Source: UBA9732 sp963615565 (lineage in GTDB: Bacteria > Spirochaetota > Spirochaetia > Sphaerochaetales > Sphaerochaetaceae). From it: a DNA stretch of 6,833 nucleotides. The stretch lies in contig CAVEGR010000053.1 of assembly GCA_963615565.1 (NCBI GenBank), positions 1 through 6,833 of the forward strand. The letters run 5' to 3'. Shown one piece after another: positions 1-5,675 of the stretch (its first letter is position 1; every line of letters begins with the position of its first letter). The position numbers were made by a program, and so were the translations under genes. Below the pieces are notes generated by a model, which was not told where the DNA came from, did not search any database, and saw only the letters and a list, made by a program, of their open reading frames with translations.

Positions 1-483
1 GTTTCAGAGATTGCAGAAAAAATGAACAACGATTATGCAGGAATAACATCACCGCTTGTGCTTGTTGGTGTGTTGAAGGGAGCAGTCTATTTTCTTTCTG
101 ATCTCTCAAGAAAGCTGGAGGTTCCCCACATCATAGACTTCATTGCAGTATCGAGTTACGGCTCTAGCGGAGATAGGCGTGGCGAAGTCAGATTTCTTAT
201 GGACACAAGAGAGAGCATAACTGAAAAACACGTCCTCATCATTGAAGACATCCTAGATAGTGGACATACGCTCGATTACCTTAAAAAAAATTTCATGGCA
301 CGTCATCCACTTTCTGTTGAGACTGCAGTCTTCCTAGACAAGAGTAATCGCCACGAGGTTGATGTTCCTATAAAATATAAGGGATTCGATATTCCTGATG
401 TATGGGTTGTAGGATACGGACTGGATTATAAGGAAGAGTTCCGCACTCTTCCTTATATAGCTGAAATGGTTGAAAGAAATTAG
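1..483 (+). CDS. hpt: Hypoxanthine phosphoribosyltransferase, 5'-truncated by window edge
   Basis: Transfers phosphoribose from PRPP to hypoxanthine (and usually guanine) to give IMP/GMP in the cytoplasm. The frame is open from base 1 with no start codon needed: residues before the internal Met at base 22 (V-S-E-I-A-E-K) fit the helix that precedes the core in this family, so the true start lies upstream. About 160 residues are present; family members are usually 170-185, so roughly 15-20 are missing. Counting from base 1, visible motifs are LVGVLKGA (21-28), the flexible-loop Ser-Tyr in SSYGSS (51-56), and the PRPP-binding loop IIEDILDSGHT (80-90), with the acidic pair E82-D83 and the likely catalytic Asp86. 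The FLDK lysine (114) that contacts the purine and the C-terminal VGYGLDYKEEFRTLPYI (137-153) are also present. All key residues look intact. The stop codon overlaps the purA ribosome binding site, so the genes are probably cotranscribed. The family is certain; base preference cannot be read from the sequence. Confidence 0.95.
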   Translation, partial: VSEIAEKMNNDYAGITSPLVLVGVLKGAVYFLSDLSRKLEVPHIIDFIAVSSYGSSGDRRGEVRFLMDTRESITEKHVLIIEDILDSGHTLDYLKKNFMARHPLSVETAVFLDKSNRHEVDVPIKYKGFDIPDVWVVGYGLDYKEEFRTLPYIAEMVERN

Positions 484-487
484 GAGA
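482..487 (+). promoter_or_regulatory. Ribosome binding site of purA overlapping the hpt stop
   Basis: AGGAGA lies 5 bases before the purA ATG and shares two bases with the hpt TAG stop. This supports the start at 493 and suggests translational linkage of hpt and purA. Confidence 0.75.
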
Positions 488-492
488 ACAAT

Positions 493-1770
493 ATGGGAGT
501 AAGTTGTATTGTAGGTCTTCAATGGGGAGACGAAGGAAAAGGAAGAATTGTTGATTATCTGGCACAGAATGCTGATATGGTTATACGCTATCAGGGCGGA
601 GACAATGCTGGCCACACGGTTGTCAATGAATACAGAAAGTTTGGCCTTCATATTCTTCCTTCCGGTATATTCAACGAAGAGACAATGAATATAGTAGGAG
701 CGGGAACTGTAGTCAACTTTGACAGAATGCACGATGAAAAGAGGGAAATTGAGGCTAAAATTGGACGCACTCTTGATAATCTCTTTATAGATGTAAGAGC
801 ACATCTCATTCTTCCATATCATATGGCTCTTGATGGAGCAGAAGAGGGAAAAAGAGCAGATAAGGATAAGATAGGAACTACAAAGCGCGGTATTGGTCCA
901 TGCTATCAGGATAAAGCTGCAAGATGTGGCATAAGAGCTGGTGATCTTCTAAATTGGGAATTTCTAGAAAAAAGACTTGAAGCCAACCTTCAGAAGAAGA
1001 ATAGAGAGCTCGAATATTACGGTCTTGAGACATATACTCTTGAAGAGCTTTTGAAGAAGTGTGAAGGATGGAGAGATGAGTTCTCGTCAAAGATTATCGA
1101 TACAACTACTGTAGTAAGAGATGCTGTTGAAAATGATAAAAACGTTCTTCTTGAAGGCCAACTTGGCATAATGAGAGATAACGACTGGGGTATCTATCCG
1201 TATTCCACATCCTCAAATCCAACCGCTGCAGGGGCTTGTAACGGGGCGGGTATTCCACCTAGAAGCATAAAGAAGGTATACGGCGTGCTTAAGGCTTATT
1301 CCACAAGTGTTGGTGGCGGTCCTTATATGACGGAGCTATTTGATGAGGATGGAGAAAAATTGAGAGATATCGGGCATGAGTATGGTGTTACAACTGGACG
1401 GCCTAGACGTTGCGGATGGCTGGATGGGGTTAGCGCTGACTACGCTGTTTATATGAATGGGGTGACGGATGTATGTCTGACAAAGGTGGATGTTCTTGAC
1501 ACCTTCAATACTATCAAAGTATGTGTTGGTTATATGATTGATGGAGAGTATGTCACACATCTTCCAGATACAGCCGGACAGGAGAAGGCAAAACCTGTAT
1601 ACAAAGAATATGAAGGGTGGATGGAAGATACTACAGGATGCAGAACATGGGAGAGTCTTCCTGAAAAGCTCAAAGCCTTCATCCTTGATGTGGAGAAAAT
1701 AATTGGTGCTCCAATTACTATCATCTCGGTAGGTCCTGAAAGAGACCAGCTCATCATAAGGAACGCATGA
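493..1770 (+). CDS. purA: Adenylosuccinate synthetase
   Basis: Catalyses IMP + aspartate + GTP to adenylosuccinate + GDP + phosphate, the first committed step to AMP, in the cytoplasm. The 425 residues match the family length (about 425-435). The phosphate loop WGDEGKGRIVD (11-21) puts the catalytic Asp at 13, and GGDNAGHT (35-42) puts the catalytic His at 41, both at their usual positions. Further motifs are TTKRGIGP (129-136), the IMP/aspartate loop TTGRPRRCGW (300-309), the guanine-recognition TKVD (330-333) and GPERD (414-418). One conserved segment is unusual: the common E-G-A-Q-G is E-G-Q-L-G here (221-225), followed by IMRDNDWGIYPYSTSSN. I recall this Q-L variant as a minority PurA branch rather than a defect. 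The gene starts 9 bases after hpt and ends 1 base before purB, so it sits inside a purine-salvage operon. Confidence 0.97.
   Translation: MGVSCIVGLQWGDEGKGRIVDYLAQNADMVIRYQGGDNAGHTVVNEYRKFGLHILPSGIFNEETMNIVGAGTVVNFDRMHDEKREIEAKIGRTLDNLFIDVRAHLILPYHMALDGAEEGKRADKDKIGTTKRGIGPCYQDKAARCGIRAGDLLNWEFLEKRLEANLQKKNRELEYYGLETYTLEELLKKCEGWRDEFSSKIIDTTTVVRDAVENDKNVLLEGQLGIMRDNDWGIYPYSTSSNPTAAGACNGAGIPPRSIKKVYGVLKAYSTSVGGGPYMTELFDEDGEKLRDIGHEYGVTTGRPRRCGWLDGVSADYAVYMNGVTDVCLTKVDVLDTFNTIKVCVGYMIDGEYVTHLPDTAGQEKAKPVYKEYEGWMEDTTGCRTWESLPEKLKAFILDVEKIIGAPITIISVGPERDQLIIRNA
1758..1762 (+). promoter_or_regulatory. Ribosome binding site of purB inside the purA 3' end
   Basis: AAGGA lies within the last codons of purA, 9 bases before the purB ATG at 1772. 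It supports this start despite the near-zero gap and implies translational coupling. Confidence 0.6.
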
Positions 1771-1771
1771 T

Positions 1772-3163
1772 ATGACATATGACCACTCTGTTTACATTTC
1801 GCCTTTCACATGGCGTTACGGTTCAAAGGAGATGAAGGAAATCTTCAGCGAAGTGCATAAGCGCAGGCTTTTGAGAAAAGTCTGGATTGCTCTTGCTCGG
1901 GCAGAGATGGAATACGGTCTTGTGACAAAAGAACAGCTTGAAGAACTTATTGAGAACAGTGACGACATAGATATAGACAGAGCAAGTGAGATAGAAAATG
2001 AAATTCACCATGATTTGATGGCTGAGATAAAAACTTATGCAGAAGTTTGCCCCAAAGCCGGAGGGATAATCCATCTTGGAGCCACAAGCATGGATGCTCT
2101 TGACAATGTTGATGCTCTCAGATACAGAGAGGCCCTTATTCTCATAAAAAAGGAACTCGATGATGTAATAATTGCTCTTATGAGACGTGCAGAGGAGGAA
2201 AAAGGGACAGTTACAATGGCTTTTACGCACATTCAGCCTGCGGAAATAACAACCATTGGTTATAGACTCAGTCAGACGCTACAGGATCTTCTTGACGACA
2301 GAGAGGATCTTATGAGAATGATTTCTAGAATCAAGGGCAAGGGCATGAAAGGCGCCGTTGGTACGGGTGCTTCTTATTTTACTCTTACTGACGGCTCTTC
2401 CATAGAACTTGAGAGAAAGGTTATGAATGAACTTGGCATTGGAGCATTTGATGCTGCAACCCAGATATATTCGCGTAAGCAGGATCTCAGAATAGTGGAG
2501 ATATTGTCAAATATTTCATGTACTCTTCATAAGTTCAGCCAGGATTTTAGACTGCTTCAATCTCCGCCTCTTGGAGAATTTTCTGAACCATTTTCCTCAA
2601 AGCAGGTAGGATCATCTGCAATGCCTTTTAAACGTAATCCTATACTCAGCGAGAAGATCTGCTCTCTTTCGCGCTGTGTAAGTGAAAGCTATTTTGCGGC
2701 ATGGAACAATGCCTCATCAACTTTTCTTGAGAGAAGTCTAGATGACTCAGCATCACGCAGAGTCTTCATTCCAGAGAGTTTTCTTGCTCTTAGCGAAATG
2801 CTGTTGACAGAGAAGAAGATAATTGAGGGGATGGGAGTCCATAGCACTGCAACAAGGAAAATGCTTGACAGTTATGCTCTTTTTGCTTCAACGGAGAAGC
2901 TTTTGATGGAGCTTGGAAAGAAGGGTGCAGACAGACAAAAGATGCACGAAGAAATCAGAAAGGAGAGCCTCAAGGCATGGCAAATTGTCCAGGAAGGCGG
3001 TAAGAATCTCCTTGGGGATTATCTCAAAAAAAATAAGAATATACTCTCTTGCATGAAAGAAGATGAAATAGAGAAGGCACTTGATGCTTCACTTTACACA
3101 GGTGATGCAATAAAGAGAACTGAGATGGTTCTAGAACGTGCTCAAAAAGCTCTTGAGGAGTGA
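1772..3163 (+). CDS. purB: Adenylosuccinate lyase
   Basis: Beta-eliminates fumarate from adenylosuccinate to give AMP; the same enzyme normally also acts on SAICAR in de novo purine synthesis. At 463 residues it is within the usual range (430-480). It belongs to the fumarase/aspartase superfamily: EIHHDLMAE (77-85) and HLGATSMDALDN (101-112) form conserved region 1. FTHIQPAEITTIG (151-163) carries the probable general-acid His153. The superfamily signature GSSAMPFKRNP (280-290) contains the flexible catalytic loop serines and Lys287, followed by Glu294 in ILSEK. The MPFKRNP form and THIQPAE resemble the branch containing archaeal and animal enzymes more than the Bacillus-type MPHKRNP/THGQHA branch; that is from memory. 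The start is 1 base after the purA stop, so the two genes are almost certainly coupled. With hpt and purA it completes hypoxanthine-to-AMP salvage. A fumarase or argininosuccinate lyase is unlikely given the purA context. Confidence 0.95.
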   Translation: MTYDHSVYISPFTWRYGSKEMKEIFSEVHKRRLLRKVWIALARAEMEYGLVTKEQLEELIENSDDIDIDRASEIENEIHHDLMAEIKTYAEVCPKAGGIIHLGATSMDALDNVDALRYREALILIKKELDDVIIALMRRAEEEKGTVTMAFTHIQPAEITTIGYRLSQTLQDLLDDREDLMRMISRIKGKGMKGAVGTGASYFTLTDGSSIELERKVMNELGIGAFDAATQIYSRKQDLRIVEILSNISCTLHKFSQDFRLLQSPPLGEFSEPFSSKQVGSSAMPFKRNPILSEKICSLSRCVSESYFAAWNNASSTFLERSLDDSASRRVFIPESFLALSEMLLTEKKIIEGMGVHSTATRKMLDSYALFASTEKLLMELGKKGADRQKMHEEIRKESLKAWQIVQEGGKNLLGDYLKKNKNILSCMKEDEIEKALDASLYTGDAIKRTEMVLERAQKALEE

Positions 3164-3181
3164 AAGTAGGTCTTTCTTTTT
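3162..3181 (+). terminator. Weak possible intrinsic terminator after purB
   Basis: GAAAG and CTTTC form a 5-bp stem with a 5-base loop starting at the purB stop codon, followed at once by five T. The stem is short and has little GC, so it may be insufficient alone. No better hairpin is seen in the 86-base gap, and none with a T-tract reading leftward for the converging regulator gene. Confidence 0.3.
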
Positions 3182-3249
3182 GGCTATTCTTAGGTAGGTT
3201 TTATTAGGTTATTGAAGAGGTTTTTACAAAAATCTTTGCAATCTAAATT
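3164..3249. other. Convergent intergenic gap with TTGCAA and AGAGGTTTTT motifs
   Basis: This is the gap between the 3' ends of purB and the minus-strand regulator. Besides the weak hairpin it holds TTGAAGAGGTTTTTACAA (3212-3229), which matches 6684-6701 at 16 of 18 bases. It also holds CAAAAATCTTTGCAAT (3227-3242), which resembles the A-tract/TGCAAT elements of the divergent promoter. No ORF of note is seen. Confidence 0.5.
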
Positions 3250-4029
3250 TTAATTTGTTGGTGCAACGCCAAAAACATTTTTGTAAGCCCTGTAGAAGGT
3301 TGAGTAGTACTCAAAACCTGATTGCAGGGCTGCTTCATTTGCTGGAACTCCAGATATCATTAAGTTTTTTGCCTTCATACATTTTTGTGTTCTTACGTAG
3401 CTCATAATGGGCGTTTGCATGTGTTTTAAGAATACTTTATTTATTGTTGAAGTTGACATCCTTAGTTTTGATGAAATGTCCTCTATTGTCTGTATGTTTA
3501 CAAGATTGTTGTCTATGCATTCAATGATTCTTGCAACTGAGGTATTTATTTTATCTTCTTTCTTTTTGAGATCATGGGAATCTGTTAAAAGTAAAAGTAT
3601 AATTATCAGCTCAGAGAAAAAGACTTGTTCTTTTATGTTGGGGTCAAGAATATCGGCATATTTATCTAGGCTGAGAAATTCGCGAAGTAGGAGAGATTTC
3701 TGGATTTCAAATACGTTGGAGCTGCAGGAGAGTTTAGCGTTGAGCTGGGCGGGGATGTCGTTGGGGGAGAAGCGAATGACTATGCGTTCGTATGGCACAA
3801 TCTCTTTGATGATGATGTTGTGATAATCTCCAGGTTTGATGAGAAGTAGGTTGTGATGTTGAAGATGATAGATTTGTTGGCGCAATGTAAAGTCTGCTTT
3901 GCCTCTGATAAAGTAAAGTAATTCGTAGCTTGCATGATAGTGTTCTTTGAAGTTTTCCCGATTGTTATCAGGCAACATGTCTATTGAGTGCTTAAATAAA
4001 TAATTTCCTTTTCTTATGTCAAAATTCAT
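3250..4029 (-). CDS. AraC-family transcriptional regulator with N-terminal cupin-like sensor
   Basis: A 259-residue cytoplasmic DNA-binding protein. Residues about 25-90 look like the AraC-type cupin pocket: HYHASYELLYFIRG (30-43) with His30, His32 and Glu36, then LLLIKPGDYHNI (61-72). Residues about 160-259 form the two-HTH AraC domain: first HTH IEDISSKLRMSTSTINKVFLKH (182-203), linker helix MSYVRTQKCMKAKNLM (209-224), second HTH with AANEAALQSGF-like helices and FYRAYKNVFGVAP (245-257). The protein ends only two residues after the conserved G-x-x-P, a slightly short C-terminus but not a truncation of the domain. The start is supported by AAAAGGAA about 9 bases upstream. It is divergent from the ABC genes across a 129-base gap containing paired direct repeats, so it most likely activates the transporter in response to the transported sugar or a derivative, and may regulate itself. 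The ligand cannot be inferred. Confidence 0.92.
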   Translation of the reverse strand: MNFDIRKGNYLFKHSIDMLPDNNRENFKEHYHASYELLYFIRGKADFTLRQQIYHLQHHNLLLIKPGDYHNIIIKEIVPYERIVIRFSPNDIPAQLNAKLSCSSNVFEIQKSLLLREFLSLDKYADILDPNIKEQVFFSELIIILLLLTDSHDLKKKEDKINTSVARIIECIDNNLVNIQTIEDISSKLRMSTSTINKVFLKHMQTPIMSYVRTQKCMKAKNLMISGVPANEAALQSGFEYYSTFYRAYKNVFGVAPTN

Positions 4030-4038
4030 ATATGTTTT

Positions 4039-4046
4039 TTCCTTTT
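4039..4046 (-). promoter_or_regulatory. Ribosome binding site of the AraC-family gene
   Basis: On the minus strand AAAAGGAA precedes the ATG at 4029 by about 9 bases. The upstream ATG at 4060 is in a different frame and does not extend the gene. Confidence 0.6.
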
Positions 4047-4052
4047 GTCTTA

Positions 4053-4081
4053 ATTTTCATGGAGATTGGCAAAAATTGCAA
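4053..4081 (-). promoter_or_regulatory. Possible promoter of the AraC-family gene
   Basis: On the minus strand TTGCAA (4081-4076), a 17-base spacer, and GAAAAT (4058-4053) each match the sigma-70 consensus at 4 of 6 positions. The -35 would coincide with one regulator-like element, allowing autoregulation. Both boxes are weak and transcription would begin almost at the ribosome binding site, so this is tentative. Confidence 0.25.
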
Positions 4082-4106
4082 TAATTTTATGAAAAAAATG
4101 CAATTT
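4071..4106 (+). promoter_or_regulatory. Candidate AraC-family operator: two direct repeats 22 bp apart
   Basis: AAAAATTGCAATAA (4071-4084) and AAAAAATGCAATTT (4093-4106) share the A-tract and the TGCAAT core (4077-4082 and 4099-4104). Their 22-base offset places both on about the same face of the helix, as for the paired direct half-sites of AraC-type activators. The downstream copy touches the predicted -35 box of the ABC operon, which is the position used for activation. Identity of the binding protein is inferred from adjacency. Confidence 0.55.
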
Positions 4107-4132
4107 ACGGCTGAAAAATGGTGCCTTAGACT
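4104..4132 (+). promoter_or_regulatory. Probable promoter of the ABC transporter operon
   Basis: TTTACG (4104-4109), a 17-base spacer and TAGACT (4127-4132) each match the sigma-70 consensus at 4 of 6 positions. This predicts a transcript start near 4139 and a leader of about 20 bases. The poor -35 box adjoining a repeat element fits an activator-dependent promoter. Confidence 0.45.
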
Positions 4133-4141
4133 TTAAGAGAA

Positions 4142-4155
4142 AAAGAGAGGTCTTT
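4142..4155 (+). promoter_or_regulatory. Ribosome binding site of the ABC ATPase gene, within a small hairpin
   Basis: GAGAGG (4145-4150) lies 8 bases before the ATG at 4159. AAAGA (4142-4146) can pair with TCTTT (4151-4155), leaving GAGG in a four-base loop. The stem is A/T-rich, so its effect on translation is probably slight. Confidence 0.5.
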
Positions 4156-4158
4156 CTT

Positions 4159-5664
4159 ATGCAATCTACTGAGCATGAAGTGCTACTTGAAGTAAGAAAC
4201 ATGTATAAAAACTTTGGTGTTACCGTTGCACTAAAGGATGTTTCTTTTTCTCTTGAAAGAGGGAGGGTCTATGGGCTTATAGGAGAAAACGGAAGTGGTA
4301 AGTCTACCGTTTCTTCTATTATTGCAGGAATGCAGTCTGCAACTCAGGGAAGTATGGTTTATAAGGGACAGGAATGGAAGCCTCAAACCATGTTGGAATC
4401 TCAAGAACATGGTATTGGCATGATTGTTCAGGAAGCTGGTACAATTCACAATATTTCTGTTGCTGAGAATATCTTTTTGGGTCATGAAAAACTTTTTTCT
4501 AAAGGGCCTTTTGTTGACAAGAGAAAGTTGACACTTGCTGCACAAAAACTGTTGGATGAACTTGAAGTTAAAGAATTTAAGGCTACTGATAGAACTGGTC
4601 GTCTTGATATTCAAATGCGTAAAATCATCGAGATTGTTAAGTGTCTTTACTGGAAACCAGATCTTCTTATTGTTGATGAAACTTCAACAGCTTTATCTCT
4701 TGAAGGTCGTGAGTTCTTATACAAGGTGATGGATAGACAACGCAAAGAAAATAAATGTGTTTTGTTTATCTCTCATGACTTAGATGAGATGATGGAACAT
4801 TGCGATAATCTTACAGTCTTACGTGACGGTGTTATAATTGGTACTCTTGAGAAATCTCAATATGAGCCCAATATTATCAGAAAAATGATGGTTGGACGTG
4901 AACTTCAAGGCGACTATTACAGAAATGACATGGATGGCTACTCTGATGAGGTTGTTTTGAAGGCCGATTGTATTACAACGCTAGAAAAGCTCTTATGTTT
5001 TACATTGGAACTGCATAAAGGTGAGATTTTAGGTCTTGGTGGTCTTTCTGACTGTGGAATGCATGATGTAGGAAAAGCTATTTTTAGTATTGAAAAAGTT
5101 CTTGATGGGCAAGTCATGGCTCGCGGTGCAAGAATCAGCAATCCTGAAGACGCTATTGCAAACAAGATGGCCTATGTTTCTAAGAACAGAGACACGGAGT
5201 CCTTGGGTCTTTCTGCTACTATTTTTGAAAATATCGCTTCAACGGGTTATAGGACAAATAGATGGTTTGCAAATTTAATTTCTGGAAAGAAAGAAAATGC
5301 ATATGTTGATAAACAAATTCAGGATTTATCAATTAAGTGTGCAGGTAAGCACTATTTGGTAAATACGCTTTCTGGTGGTAATAAGCAGAAAGTTGTTTTT
5401 GGTAAATGGGTTGCGTCTGATGCCGATATTCTTATTCTTGACTGTCCAACTAGAGGAATTGACGTTGGTGTTAAGGCTTCCATGTATAAGCTTTTCTATG
5501 AAATGAAGAAAGCTGGAAAGTCTATTATTTTGATTTCAGAGGAGTTGCAGGAACTTATTGGTCTTTGCGACAGAGTTTTAATTATGAAAGACGGTGAAGT
5601 TACTCATGAGGCCCACAGAAGTGAAGGTCTTACAGAGCATGGTCTTATTGATTATATGATTTAA
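4159..5664 (+). CDS. CUT2-type sugar ABC transporter ATPase with two NBDs (RbsA/XylG-like), asymmetric sites
   Basis: This is the energising subunit of an ABC importer on the cytoplasmic face of the inner membrane. The 501 residues in two fused nucleotide-binding domains are the usual length for RbsA/XylG/MglA. NBD1: Walker A GENGSGKST (42-50), Q-loop Gln91, Walker B LLIVDETS (169-176) with Asp173/Glu174, H-loop His206; but its signature position reads L-D-I-Q-M (149-153) instead of LSxGQ. NBD2: Walker A is G-L-S-D-C-G-M-H-D-V-G-K (295-306), without GKS/T; the signature LSGGNKQKV (404-412) is intact; Walker B is ILILDCPTRGIDVG (424-437), with Cys429 where the catalytic Glu is expected; no H-loop His (LISEELQE). 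A degenerate NBD2 Walker A is normal for the family, while the Cys and the lost NBD1 signature suggest a particular subfamily. It is followed 11 bases later by the permease. Substrate unknown; pentoses, hexoses and nucleosides are all possible. Confidence 0.93.
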   Translation: MQSTEHEVLLEVRNMYKNFGVTVALKDVSFSLERGRVYGLIGENGSGKSTVSSIIAGMQSATQGSMVYKGQEWKPQTMLESQEHGIGMIVQEAGTIHNISVAENIFLGHEKLFSKGPFVDKRKLTLAAQKLLDELEVKEFKATDRTGRLDIQMRKIIEIVKCLYWKPDLLIVDETSTALSLEGREFLYKVMDRQRKENKCVLFISHDLDEMMEHCDNLTVLRDGVIIGTLEKSQYEPNIIRKMMVGRELQGDYYRNDMDGYSDEVVLKADCITTLEKLLCFTLELHKGEILGLGGLSDCGMHDVGKAIFSIEKVLDGQVMARGARISNPEDAIANKMAYVSKNRDTESLGLSATIFENIASTGYRTNRWFANLISGKKENAYVDKQIQDLSIKCAGKHYLVNTLSGGNKQKVVFGKWVASDADILILDCPTRGIDVGVKASMYKLFYEMKKAGKSIILISEELQELIGLCDRVLIMKDGEVTHEAHRSEGLTEHGLIDYMI

Positions 5665-5669
5665 GGGGG
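5663..5669 (+). promoter_or_regulatory. Ribosome binding site of the permease overlapping the ATPase stop
   Basis: AAGGGGG begins inside the TAA stop of the ATPase gene and lies 6 bases before the permease ATG at 5676, supporting this start and coupled translation. Confidence 0.75.
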
Positions 5670-5675
5670 CCAATT

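Noticed and set aside
22..24. ATG at base 22 as the hpt start
   Set aside because: The frame is open upstream to base 1 with family-like residues, and starting at 22 would make the enzyme too short and lacking its N-terminal helix.
334..822. 162-codon minus-strand ORF across the hpt/purA junction
   Set aside because: It is antisense to two clearly conserved genes, has no recognisable motif, and is explained by codon structure of the opposite strand.
1823..2230. 135-codon minus-strand ORF inside purB
   Set aside because: It lies opposite conserved lyase motifs and its translation looks like a shadow, rich in Phe/Ser/Cys with no domain pattern.
3407..3823. 138-codon plus-strand ORF inside the AraC-family gene
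   Set aside because: It is the reverse shadow of a gene whose cupin and double-HTH motifs are convincing on the minus strand.
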